Positions 15,463-22,465 of a stretch of DNA of 29,562 bases are shown here, piece by piece. The notes below the pieces were generated by a model that saw only the letters and a list, made by a program, of their open reading frames with translations, had not been told where the DNA came from and searched no databases. This stretch comes from UBA2227 sp036677505 (GTDB lineage Bacteria > Bacillota_I > Bacilli_A > Erysipelotrichales > Erysipelotrichaceae), in the NCBI GenBank assembly GCA_036677505.1, contig JAVBWK010000023.1, positions 1 through 29,562 on the forward strand, in the 5' to 3' direction. How positions within the stretch are numbered: position 1 is the first letter of the stretch; each line of letters begins with the position of its first letter. Both the position numbers and the translations under genes were made by a program.

Positions 15463-16011
15463 CTATGGCAAGAAGAGCCATCCGCCCGTCGCAGCATCCA
15501 TCCACTCACTGTTTGGGATAATGTTATATTGGATGCCGACGAGGTTGACTCGAATGGATACTGTTCGGGTAATCAATGGGATATCCGGATTATACATGGC
15601 TGAGGCAAACGCCTGTGACAGTAACGGGTCTTTCAGAATATCCTCGACGGTATCGGATGAAAGTTGGTACTCTTGTTTAATCCGTCGGAAAACTTCGGAC
15701 ACATCCCGATTGGTTATCCAGCAGTTAACCATATAATACCCTTCTTCCCGCCTGTAATCAATCACTTCGACCGTAAGATTACGGGCCATCGCCTCTTCGA
15801 TCGCCTGATCACCTACCGAAAAAACAGCGATCAACTGAAGGTAATCATGTTCAGAGAAATAGTTTCGGGCGGTCATATAGTCCTTTTTGACGATGGACTC
15901 AACTCCTTTGACCGTGGCTTTATCGACTCTCTCCCAATTTTGCCATATCAAAAATCCAAGACCTGATGCCATCATGATAATGATCACAAGACCCATCCAT
16001 CGTTTTTTCAT
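15463..16011 (-). CDS. Signal-anchored protein of unknown function, next to sortase
   Basis: A 182-residue protein I do not recognise. An N-terminal KKRWMG plus a hydrophobic helix (about 7-24) without a lipobox cysteine suggests a single signal anchor, with the rest outside the cell. The external part mixes helices (SIVKKDYMTARNYF, QAIEEAMARN) and strands (YMVNCWITN, VSIRVNLVGIQYNI) and could be a compact alpha-beta domain. No sorting motif, no repeats. It has the same AAGGTGA ribosome binding site as the sortase gene 15 bases downstream, so the two are likely co-transcribed and may act together at the surface. Confidence 0.8.
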   Translation of the reverse strand: MKKRWMGLVIIIMMASGLGFLIWQNWERVDKATVKGVESIVKKDYMTARNYFSEHDYLQLIAVFSVGDQAIEEAMARNLTVEVIDYRREEGYYMVNCWITNRDVSEVFRRIKQEYQLSSDTVEDILKDPLLSQAFASAMYNPDIPLITRTVSIRVNLVGIQYNIIPNSEWMDAATGGWLFLP

Positions 16012-16052
16012 ACAGTCACCTTATCTCAAAACCATTTTGATGCCGCCCGGCA

Positions 16053-17072
16053 TTACAGAATTTCTGCCAGGGCTACTGAACACTGGGTCAGACGTTCGAT
16101 GACCCGATCACACCAAAGATCAAATTCCGGCTCTTCGATCTGAAGTCTCGAATCACTTTCTACCCGATCCAGATACATACGGATTCCCTTGGCCAAAGGC
16201 ACCGAGCATTCGATGTTACCGATCACAGATTTGATTTTCGAATTATCAAATATTACAGAATATTGCTTATCTCCGACGATCGATGTTTCGAAGTCATATT
16301 TCTGACTTAATGCCAAAACTGAAGAAGGTATATACACCGGACGCAACTGCACCTGATAGTAATCCGCAATCGTCTGATATATATAATTCCAGCTCTGCGA
16401 TTCTTCACTGGTCAGCTGATAAGTCTCACCCAAAGTCTCTGGTTTTAGGAAAAGTCTGTTCAAGCTCAAGGCAAAGTCCTGACTGTGCATGCTTGCCCAA
16501 ACCGATGTTCCATCGCCATGAAGCAACACTTTCTTGCCGCGCTTGATTCGTGATACGACGGGATAAATATCCTTGCCTTTGACACTTACCGGAATACGGT
16601 TTTCATCATATGTCTGCGAAGGTCGGATGATCGTCACCGGAAAGCCTTTCTGATGAAATGCTTCCAAAAAGACCTCTTCTGCTGCCTGCTTGTTTCTTCC
16701 ATAGAGGCTAAACGGATTGTTCTGCTCGGTAGACTCGTCAAAAACGACACGTCCTTCCCGATGATACGTGGCAACCGTGCTGATAAATACAAACTGCTTT
16801 ACCTTATCTGAAAAAATCTGAACGGATTTCTCTGCCTGATGCGGATCAAAAATTACGAAATGGACAACGACATCGAAAAAGCGGTCAGAAAGTAATTCGC
16901 TCATCTTCTGAAAGTCAAAAGCATCACACACCAGAATCTCCGCATTATCAGGTACACCCTGATTGCGATGTCCGCGATTAATGATAGTAAGCTCGACTTC
17001 GGGATCAGTTGATAACAGCTTACATAGATTGGCACTGATGGTTCCCGTTCCACCGACAACACATATTTTCAT
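16053..17072 (-). CDS. NAD-dependent epimerase/dehydratase (extended SDR)
   Basis: A 339-residue cytoplasmic protein. The Rossmann motif VVGGTGTIS lies at 5-13, the SDR active site YGRNK at 124-128, and FVFISTVATY holds the preceding Ser/Thr. The middle (LLHGDGTSVWASMHSQDFA) is typical of nucleoside-diphosphate-sugar epimerases and reductases. Family members act on nucleotide sugars or similar; the substrate is unknown. ATG 17072 is chosen because GAGGTG lies six bases upstream; an in-frame GTG at 17081 is part of that site. TATAAT at 17091-17096 (minus) is a probable -10 box. The next gene begins 41 bases downstream, across a weak hairpin. Confidence 0.88.
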   Translation of the reverse strand: MKICVVGGTGTISANLCKLLSTDPEVELTIINRGHRNQGVPDNAEILVCDAFDFQKMSELLSDRFFDVVVHFVIFDPHQAEKSVQIFSDKVKQFVFISTVATYHREGRVVFDESTEQNNPFSLYGRNKQAAEEVFLEAFHQKGFPVTIIRPSQTYDENRIPVSVKGKDIYPVVSRIKRGKKVLLHGDGTSVWASMHSQDFALSLNRLFLKPETLGETYQLTSEESQSWNYIYQTIADYYQVQLRPVYIPSSVLALSQKYDFETSIVGDKQYSVIFDNSKIKSVIGNIECSVPLAKGIRMYLDRVESDSRLQIEEPEFDLWCDRVIERLTQCSVALAEIL

Positions 17073-17129
17073 AATAAACACCTCGACATCATTATACGCT
17101 AATCCTGACTCTTTCGCACAATATGCAAT

Positions 17130-17152
17130 AAAAAAAACCAGGTTTCCCTGGT
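17130..17152 (-). terminator. Intrinsic terminator of degenerate GGDEF gene
   Basis: On the minus strand ACCAGG-GAAA-CCTGGT followed by TTTTTTT, a few bases after the stop at 17160. Confidence 0.9.
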
Positions 17153-17159
17153 AACAGTG

Positions 17160-18272
17160 TTAACTGACGATACGATTTTCGCCTTCTTTTCGCGATTTCT
17201 CCATCGATTTCTTCATCCGAGCCACCAGATCATCGAAGGTTTCCTGAGGCAGCCGCTGCAACACAGCAAAGTTCGCCGGAAGTTTGATCTTCGGAAAAAA
17301 CTCCTTGACCGCAATGATACTCAGTAACCGCTGAGCTACATACACCGCCTGATACAATTTGATTTCCGGCATAAAGACGACAAATTCACCATCACTCCAA
17401 CGCCCCAGCACATCAACCAGGCGCAAGTCACCTCGCACCATGGTAACCAGCTGCTCCATGATTTGTTCACCTTTCTCCTGGCCGTAAACCGCAAATACTT
17501 CTCTGATATCCGAAAGCGAGAAAATGATAAGTGAAAACGGCGTTTCATAACGGTCACTTCGGGCAATCTCTGTCCGGATCAGTTCTTCAAGTTTTCGATT
17601 GGACACAGCTCCGGTAGCTTCATCCGTAACCGCCATCTGACGAAGCTGTTCTTGCATCAGGATCAACTCTTCGCTTTTCAAACTCAGATCACGTTCAATC
17701 TTTTCGATCATCCGGCTATATACCGAAAACACGATGCCGAGAAATAACAGGTTCACAGCGATGATTCCATAATTGCTGATAGTAAGAAAGATATCAGGAA
17801 TCTGTTCAGTGATTGCTTTGAAACCTTCGACATTCATCAGATATGCAAATGAAGCCGTATAGACCAACGTGAAAAACCATTGGACCAGCCGATAATGCCG
17901 ATCGATGGTCATCCAGGGTAACAGGGCTAAAGTAATGAAGAAGTAATGAAAGCCGATGTCTTTGCCTAAAAACAGCCAGACACTGAGAAATAACGCGACT
18001 CCGGCAATCAGATTAAGCAAGATAGCCGCAACATCCGCACTCTTTCGAACGATCAGCAATGCCGTGACCAATAACAAAAACGCTACCGCACCATGAAAGA
18101 GGATTCCGTACAGCTGTCCGTCCATATCAAGATACGCCAGCCCTGCCGCAATCAACGTGAAATCCAAAAAGGACAACCACAGCACGACTGTGGTGATCAA
18201 CTTTCTGATCTTTGAAAACTCAAACAGAGTCTGATTCGTTTTAACCGTACTGACCTTCTCGTTTTTCCCCAT
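17160..18272 (-). CDS. Membrane protein with degenerate GGDEF domain, possible c-di-GMP receptor
   Basis: A 370-residue protein with five to six hydrophobic segments in residues 25-185, a coiled linker (about 188-212) and a GGDEF-type domain (about 213-370). The signature is RWSDGEF (SDGEF at 293-297 instead of GGEEF), and the metal-binding region FDxDDFK...GH is changed to FSLSDIREVFAVYGQ, so diguanylate cyclase activity is probably lost. The inhibitory-site motif RxxD (Arg284-Asp287) is kept. It aligns without gaps over its full length with the intact cyclase at 18909-20021, with shared FLGKD...HY in the membrane part. It likely binds c-di-GMP as a receptor or modulates its paralogue. GAGGGG is before ATG 18272. 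Confidence 0.9.
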   Translation of the reverse strand: MGKNEKVSTVKTNQTLFEFSKIRKLITTVVLWLSFLDFTLIAAGLAYLDMDGQLYGILFHGAVAFLLLVTALLIVRKSADVAAILLNLIAGVALFLSVWLFLGKDIGFHYFFITLALLPWMTIDRHYRLVQWFFTLVYTASFAYLMNVEGFKAITEQIPDIFLTISNYGIIAVNLLFLGIVFSVYSRMIEKIERDLSLKSEELILMQEQLRQMAVTDEATGAVSNRKLEELIRTEIARSDRYETPFSLIIFSLSDIREVFAVYGQEKGEQIMEQLVTMVRGDLRLVDVLGRWSDGEFVVFMPEIKLYQAVYVAQRLLSIIAVKEFFPKIKLPANFAVLQRLPQETFDDLVARMKKSMEKSRKEGENRIVS

Positions 18273-18294
18273 AAATATCCCCTCTGACTATCTT

Positions 18295-18323
18295 AAATAT
18301 CTCACAATTTTCTTCTATGTCAA
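18295..18323 (-). promoter_or_regulatory. Promoter of degenerate GGDEF gene
   Basis: On the minus strand TTGACA (18318-18323) and ATATTT (18295-18300) are 17 bases apart; TATTTA with an 18-base spacer is an alternative -10. The stretch TTGTGAGATATTTA is identical to one at the same place in the promoter of the intact GGDEF gene. Confidence 0.65.
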
Positions 18324-18361
18324 TAAACTTTGTGAAAATCAAACTCAAAAAACTTAGATTA

Positions 18362-18886
18362 TCACAAACGCTTGGCTCGCAGATAATAAGTGACTGCCGG
18401 CATCATAAAGAAAATCAAAGTCATGACCGATAAGGAAGTCAAGACAAACAGTGGCAAAGTAATCCACTCTTTGGCAGACTGAAAGTTAAACAATAAAAAG
18501 CCAAACAAGATTACCGGTAAAAGACAGATGATCGAAGCTTTTCCATACCGCTTGGATTCCTTGATGTATAGCTGAGCCTTGCCTTCGACATCAGTGTTGA
18601 ACGGAGCAACGCCTTTTTCTGCCTTGAAATAATGCAAATGATCATGGGTAAATACATGTGTCCATCCCTGCTGAGCATACATCCCAAAATACTCGTCGTT
18701 GTCATTGTTTGAGAAGTCAATCAGATAGTCTAGCGCCTGACTTTCACTTCTCGCAAACCGATAGCTGATCATCGGCACTTTGAAGTCCACCAGTGCGAGG
18801 CCTTTTGAGGCCAAATCACTTAATCTGGCTGTCGCCTGTTTTTCGGATGTTGCCAATGCGGTAATAATTACAAAGTTGTCTTTCAT
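18362..18886 (-). CDS. DUF2812-like membrane protein
   Basis: A 174-residue protein. The soluble N-terminal part has the DUF2812 hallmarks: an opening strand, DLASKGLALVDF, then YFGMYAQQGWTHVFTHDHLHYF and KGVAPFNTD. Two hydrophobic helices follow (about 113-132 and 139-170). DUF2812 proteins usually accompany PadR regulators and their role is unknown. Here it follows the intact diguanylate cyclase gene by 22 bases. ATG 18886 is chosen for AAAGGATC five bases upstream; a longer frame reaching back to 19018 overlaps the cyclase gene and is unlikely. Confidence 0.8.
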   Translation of the reverse strand: MKDNFVIITALATSEKQATARLSDLASKGLALVDFKVPMISYRFARSESQALDYLIDFSNNDNDEYFGMYAQQGWTHVFTHDHLHYFKAEKGVAPFNTDVEGKAQLYIKESKRYGKASIICLLPVILFGFLLFNFQSAKEWITLPLFVLTSLSVMTLIFFMMPAVTYYLRAKRL

Positions 18887-18908
18887 ATTAAGATCCTTTC
18901 CGATAAAT

Positions 18909-20021
18909 TTACACACATACCTGATTTTTCCCGCTGCTTTTTGCTTTATATAATGCCTGATCCAACCGCCGATAGAAGCTTTCGAAAGACTCAGACTGAG
19001 TGCGTTGGGCAACCCCAAAACTGGCTGTCATATGTATGCCCTTAAGAAATTCTGTCTGATCGATTTTCTTACATACGCGCTGAGCCACATAGGCTGCCTG
19101 ATGGATTTTGATTCCGGGAAGCAAAATGACAAATTCTTCTCCGCCCCAGCGTCCGACCGCATCGACAGACCGAAGATCCCCCTTCACGGATTCTACCAGC
19201 TGTTTCAATACCTGATCACCGACATCATGTCCGTATCGGTCATTGATTTCCTTAAAATCATCCAAATCAAAGATGATCATGGAGAAAAATGTATGATATC
19301 GGTCACTGCGCAAAGATTCTGCCTGAATGAGTTCGTCCATTTTCCGACGATTGAAAGCACCGGTCAAAGAATCCTCTCTGGCCAGACGGCTGACTTCTTC
19401 ATAAAGCTTTTGTAAGTTGCTGGATTTCTCCAACAAGTCTTTTTCATATCGGTCGATCAAAAAAGTATGGAGCAAAAACAGCACGATCATCAGGGTCAGA
19501 CTGAAAATCAATGAGAAATAATAGATGATTGTCAGAATATCTTGAGGTATATAGACCGATAATGCTTGAGGCGGGATGCGGTTAAGCATTAACAGCAAAA
19601 AGAGAATGTTGGATGCACTGAAAAAGATCATGCAGCGCTTGCTGCGATTATAAATTGTTACCAACGGCAATATGGCAAATACTACAAAAAGATAATGATT
19701 GCCGACATCTTTTCCTAAGAAAGTCCACAAACTGAAGAAAACCGGGAATCCCGCCATCAGATTGACCCAAACGCTGGCAAGGACATATCTTTTTTTAAGA
19801 TTGAGAAACAGCGCAACCGTCATCAGCAATCCGAAGATGATATTATGTGTGATGACCGGCCAAAATACCGAGAAATTTATAATTGCATAATTCAACGCAA
19901 AACCGAAATAACTAAAACTCGCAACGATCGCGGCCATGTTTGTAAGCATGACCATGCGTTGCTGATTTCCGGTCTGATTTGCGGTTGTCCCCAGATAGAA
20001 TAATCGAATTGTTTTCCCCAT
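18909..20021 (-). CDS. Membrane-bound GGDEF diguanylate cyclase
   Basis: A 370-residue protein with about six hydrophobic segments in residues 27-188 and a cytoplasmic GGDEF domain at about 213-370. The domain is complete: DSLTGAFNRR, FDLDDFKEINDRYGHDVGD (metal and base contacts), RWGGEEF with GGEEF at 293-297, and an inhibitory-site RSVD (284-287) exactly five residues before it. It should make c-di-GMP from two GTP under product inhibition. The membrane part may sense an unknown signal. It is probably co-transcribed with the DUF2812 gene. It is divergent from the c-di-GMP riboswitch and surface protein gene, sharing one intergenic region. GAGG precedes ATG 20021. Confidence 0.94.
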   Translation of the reverse strand: MGKTIRLFYLGTTANQTGNQQRMVMLTNMAAIVASFSYFGFALNYAIINFSVFWPVITHNIIFGLLMTVALFLNLKKRYVLASVWVNLMAGFPVFFSLWTFLGKDVGNHYLFVVFAILPLVTIYNRSKRCMIFFSASNILFLLLMLNRIPPQALSVYIPQDILTIIYYFSLIFSLTLMIVLFLLHTFLIDRYEKDLLEKSSNLQKLYEEVSRLAREDSLTGAFNRRKMDELIQAESLRSDRYHTFFSMIIFDLDDFKEINDRYGHDVGDQVLKQLVESVKGDLRSVDAVGRWGGEEFVILLPGIKIHQAAYVAQRVCKKIDQTEFLKGIHMTASFGVAQRTQSESFESFYRRLDQALYKAKSSGKNQVCV

Positions 20022-20043
20022 AAGATCCTCTTATCATCAATAT

Positions 20044-20072
20044 AAATATCTCACAAATATCGGTGATGTCAA
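20044..20072 (-). promoter_or_regulatory. Promoter of diguanylate cyclase gene
   Basis: On the minus strand TTGACA (20067-20072) and ATATTT (20044-20049) are 17 bases apart, with TTGTGAGATATTTA covering the spacer end and -10 region, the same as at 18295-18323. Confidence 0.65.
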
Positions 20073-20130
20073 TAAAAAATCCGAATATGCGGACATGTTT
20101 GAATGTGTGTCTGATCCTTGGGCATATTTG

Positions 20131-20163
20131 TTGAGCTTGTAACAATACTGTGATATTATCACA
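20131..20163 (+). promoter_or_regulatory. Promoter of riboswitch-controlled surface protein, with palindrome over the -10
   Basis: TTGAGC (20131-20136) and TATTAT (20154-20159) are 17 bases apart. TGTGATA-T-TATCACA (20149-20163) is a perfect 15-base palindrome covering the -10 box and could be an operator. Transcription would start near 20166, about ten bases before the aptamer. Confidence 0.72.
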
Positions 20164-20174
20164 ATACAAAAGAA

Positions 20175-20254
20175 TATGGGTAAACCAGTCGAAAGGCTGG
20201 GGCACAAAGTTGTGCATCTAATGTATGAGTATTCATGCGATGATCGGCCAACCG
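20175..20254 (+). ncRNA. Cyclic di-GMP-I (GEMM-I) riboswitch aptamer
   Basis: The core GGGTAAACC-AGTCGAAAGGCT-GGGGCACAAAG (20178-20208) matches the GEMM-I consensus: the AAACC segment, a GAAA tetraloop closing P2, and the GGGACGCAAAG joining region with single changes. A second stem and ATGATCGGCCAACC follow, matching the 3' half that ends in a GG-CC/ACC element. A G precedes the AAACC stretch at the place that selects c-di-GMP over cGAMP. The aptamer lies between a good promoter and a sortase-anchored protein gene, and the window has GGDEF and HD-GYP proteins. Confidence 0.88.
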
Positions 20255-20332
20255 CAATTGAGTGGGTGGCCGTTTTCTGTCGGTTGACCCCTCAAGGAAG
20301 TTTTGGTTAAGGACGCAGAAATGCGAAGGGGT
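20246..20332 (+). promoter_or_regulatory. Riboswitch expression platform
   Basis: GGCCAACC (20246-20253), the end of the aptamer, can pair with GGGTGGCC (20264-20271), followed by GTTTTCT, a weak terminator. Alternatively 20246-20254 pairs with CGGTTGACC (20281-20289). A third pairing, ACCCCT (20287-20292) with AGGGGT (20327-20332), would hide the ribosome binding site of the gene. The three are mutually exclusive in part. The sign of control cannot be decided by eye. Confidence 0.55.
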
Positions 20333-20338
20333 AAGCAC

Positions 20339-21118
20339 ATGAAAAAGACATTGATATTTGTAGTCCTGCTACTGAGCCTGTTTGCTTACAAAGTAAGCGC
20401 GGCCCCCAACACCGGTCCGTTACCGGAAAATGGTGTGAAGATTAATTTTAATGAAAATGGCACTGTTAACTCTGTTGAGGGTGACGGTTGGGTGCTTGAT
20501 GAGCAACCTGAAATGCTGACACTGACAAAAGGCGAAGTTGTCATAACCTTAATGCACTTTGAATTTAAGGACGACGCTGAAATTGTCGGATTCCATTGGA
20601 TGGTCGAAGGAGCCACAGCCGTACTTTGGGTAAAACATGGTACGACTGCTGAAGTCTATGGCGAAGGTACTGAAGGTGAATTTACAACCAGTGACCTCAA
20701 AGGTGTAAGTAATGCCGTATTTTTGATCGAAATCATCGTTGATGAAGAAGAGGAAGAAGACGATGATGAAGAACTAGATGATGAAGAAGAAAATGACGAT
20801 GAAGAAGAAGAGCAAAATGATGAAGAAGAAGAAATAGACGAAGAAGAAGAAAATGACGATGATGACGAAGTGTTAGATGAAGAAGAAGAGCAAGATGATG
20901 AAGAAGAAGAAATAGACGAAGAAGAAGACAATGACGAAGATGACGAAGTCTTAGGTGACGACGATGAAAACGTCGATGAAGAAGAGGAAGAAGAAGATGA
21001 AGTCCTCGGTGAAGACGATGAACAACTTCCGGATACCTCCGATGTCACTTCCGGCTTAGGTCTGATGAGCGGACTGCTCGGATTCGTATTGTTGCTTGCT
21101 TCAAAAAAGAAAGACTAA
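20339..21118 (+). CDS. Sortase-anchored, extremely acidic surface protein under c-di-GMP riboswitch control
   Basis: A 259-residue precursor. A signal peptide (about 1-21, cut near VSA-AP) is followed by a domain of about 110 residues whose pattern (FHWMVEGATAVLWVKHGTTAEVYG, then SDLKGVSNAVFLIEI) loosely resembles the small beta-sandwich found in prealbumin-like and surface repeat proteins. Residues about 135-225 are almost all Asp and Glu, with a duplicated 26-residue unit. The C-terminus is LPDTS, a hydrophobic helix and KKKD, a wall-sorting signal with Ser in place of the usual Gly. The acidic stalk could bind calcium or mineral, or hold the head domain away from the wall. ATG 20339 follows AAGGGG by seven bases. 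Confidence 0.88.
   Translation: MKKTLIFVVLLLSLFAYKVSAAPNTGPLPENGVKINFNENGTVNSVEGDGWVLDEQPEMLTLTKGEVVITLMHFEFKDDAEIVGFHWMVEGATAVLWVKHGTTAEVYGEGTEGEFTTSDLKGVSNAVFLIEIIVDEEEEEDDDEELDDEEENDDEEEEQNDEEEEIDEEEENDDDDEVLDEEEEQDDEEEEIDEEEDNDEDDEVLGDDDENVDEEEEEEDEVLGEDDEQLPDTSDVTSGLGLMSGLLGFVLLLASKKKD
20801..20956 (+). repeat. Tandem 78-base repeat in acidic stalk
   Basis: Two in-frame copies, 20801-20878 and 20879-20956, each 26 codons, encode EEEEQ(N/D)DEEEEIDEEE and then DEVL(D/G). They differ at a handful of bases. A partial further unit ending DEVLG follows. Copy number probably varies between strains. Confidence 0.85.
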
Positions 21119-21127
21119 TATACAATA

Positions 21128-21155
21128 AAAACTGTCAGCGATGACAGTTTTCTTT
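21128..21155 (+). terminator. Intrinsic terminator of surface protein gene
   Basis: AAACTGTCA-GCGA-TGACAGTTT followed by TCTTT. Confidence 0.85.
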
Positions 21156-21159
21156 ATTG

Positions 21160-21184
21160 AAAGGTCGGTTTCCCGACCTTTTTA
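21160..21184 (-). terminator. Intrinsic terminator of the 2-oxoacid oxidoreductase operon
   Basis: AAAGGTCGG-TTTC-CCGACCTTT, flanked by TTTATT on the plus side and by a T run on the minus side. It ends the minus-strand operon just after its last stop and may back up the terminator at 21128. Confidence 0.85.
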
Positions 21185-21721
21185 TTAATGATGATACGCT
21201 AATGTGTAAGCCTTCTGATTCACTTCGACCATCTCCGGATTTTTATCCCCAAACTTCTCGGCGATAATCTTAAATCCGTCTGTCTCCGTAAATCCCTCGA
21301 GCTGTCTGACCAGCGATCCCAACGCAGCCATGTTTTGTGCGCGCTGATTACCGGCCTCCGTTGCAAGCTGATAGAAATCTACCATGACCCAATGGATATC
21401 CGGACGTGACTCATCCTTTTTAACCATCGAAGCATTGGCCACAACGACTCCGCCCTGCTCGACTCTGGGCAAAAACTTAGTCAGAGCCGGTTGATTCATC
21501 GCTAACAAATGCGTGATTCCGGTTGAAATGATCGGCGATCCGACATCATGCTCATCGATGACCACATGACAGTTAGCCGTTCCGCCCCGCATCTCCGGAC
21601 CGTACGAAGGCATCCAGCTGACCAGATAATTCTTATTCATCGCCATCATGGCAATCAGCTGACCTACCGAAAGGACCCCCTGACCGCCAAACCCGGCACA
21701 CACCATTCTTACCTTTTTCAT
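21185..21721 (-). CDS. 2-oxoacid:ferredoxin oxidoreductase, gamma subunit
   Basis: A 178-residue subunit of the four-subunit KOR/VOR type. GFGGQGVLSVGQLIA near the N-terminus and MPSYGPEMRGGTANCHVVI are family signatures; the gamma domain binds at the alpha/CoA side. Its ATG overlaps the beta-subunit stop by four bases (ATGA). It is the last gene of the operon and is followed by a terminator. Confidence 0.94.
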   Translation of the reverse strand: MKKVRMVCAGFGGQGVLSVGQLIAMMAMNKNYLVSWMPSYGPEMRGGTANCHVVIDEHDVGSPIISTGITHLLAMNQPALTKFLPRVEQGGVVVANASMVKKDESRPDIHWVMVDFYQLATEAGNQRAQNMAALGSLVRQLEGFTETDGFKIIAEKFGDKNPEMVEVNQKAYTLAYHH

Positions 21722-22464
21722 TGCGGCGCCCCCTTATCCTTATAAACACCCAACGGATAATACGCCGCCATGTTTTCCTTGATATATTTCAGCGAATCGA
21801 CCGGCGATAATCCCCAGCCGATATTGCAAGAAGACAGCACTTCGACCATGCTGAAACCGCCGCCGTTCTTCTGAATTTCAAACGCTTTTTTAATGGCTCG
21901 CTTCGCCTTCCGGACACTCACCGGATCGGCCGTCATGACCCGCTCGATATAAGCAGCCCCCGGAATCGTCGCCATCAGCTCTGCCATCCGGATCGGTTCG
22001 CCTTGTTGTTTCACATCACGTCCATACGGAGAGGTCGTGGTGATTTGACCCGGCAAGGTCGTCGGAGCCATCTGACCGCCCGTCATCCCATAAATCGCAT
22101 TATTGACAAAGATGACCGTAATGTTATCGCCGCGATGCGCTGCCTGAACGATTTCACCGGTACCGATCGACGCCAAATCACCATCGCCCTGATAAGTAAA
22201 GACGATTTTGTCGGGATGGACCCGCTTGACCCCGGTTGCCACCGCCGGAGCACGACCGTGTGCCGCCTGAATGGCATCACAATTGAAAAATTCATAACTC
22301 ATGACTGAACAGCCCACCGAAGCGATCGCCACCGAACGATCCAGTAAATCAAGTTCTTCCAGACATTCCGCAACCAAGCGGTGAATGATGCCATGGGTGC
22401 ACCCCGGACAGTACGTAAACGGTGTATCGGTCAGCCCTTTGGTTTTTTGAAATACGACAGCCAT
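21718..22464 (-). CDS. 2-oxoacid:ferredoxin oxidoreductase, beta (TPP-binding) subunit
   Basis: A 248-residue subunit. FTYCPGCTHG (CPGC at 19-22) is the cluster- and TPP-proximal motif. GDGDLASIG (93-101) through NNAIYGMTGGQMAPTT is the thiamine diphosphate and magnesium site. It decarboxylates the 2-oxoacid and passes electrons to ferredoxin. ATG 22464 is chosen for GGAGGTG upstream; it lies one base after the alpha-subunit stop (TAAGATG). A longer in-frame extension into the alpha gene is not supported. Confidence 0.94.
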   Translation of the reverse strand: MAVVFQKTKGLTDTPFTYCPGCTHGIIHRLVAECLEELDLLDRSVAIASVGCSVMSYEFFNCDAIQAAHGRAPAVATGVKRVHPDKIVFTYQGDGDLASIGTGEIVQAAHRGDNITVIFVNNAIYGMTGGQMAPTTLPGQITTTSPYGRDVKQQGEPIRMAELMATIPGAAYIERVMTADPVSVRKAKRAIKKAFEIQKNGGGFSMVEVLSSCNIGWGLSPVDSLKYIKENMAAYYPLGVYKDKGAPQ

Positions 22465-22465
22465 C

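Noticed and set aside
20259..20268. ATTGAGTGGG as a second copy of the guaA-like site
   Set aside because: Only ten bases match and it forms part of the riboswitch expression platform.
20656..21048. Serine-rich minus-strand frame
   Set aside because: It is the mirror of the Asp/Glu codons of the acidic surface protein.
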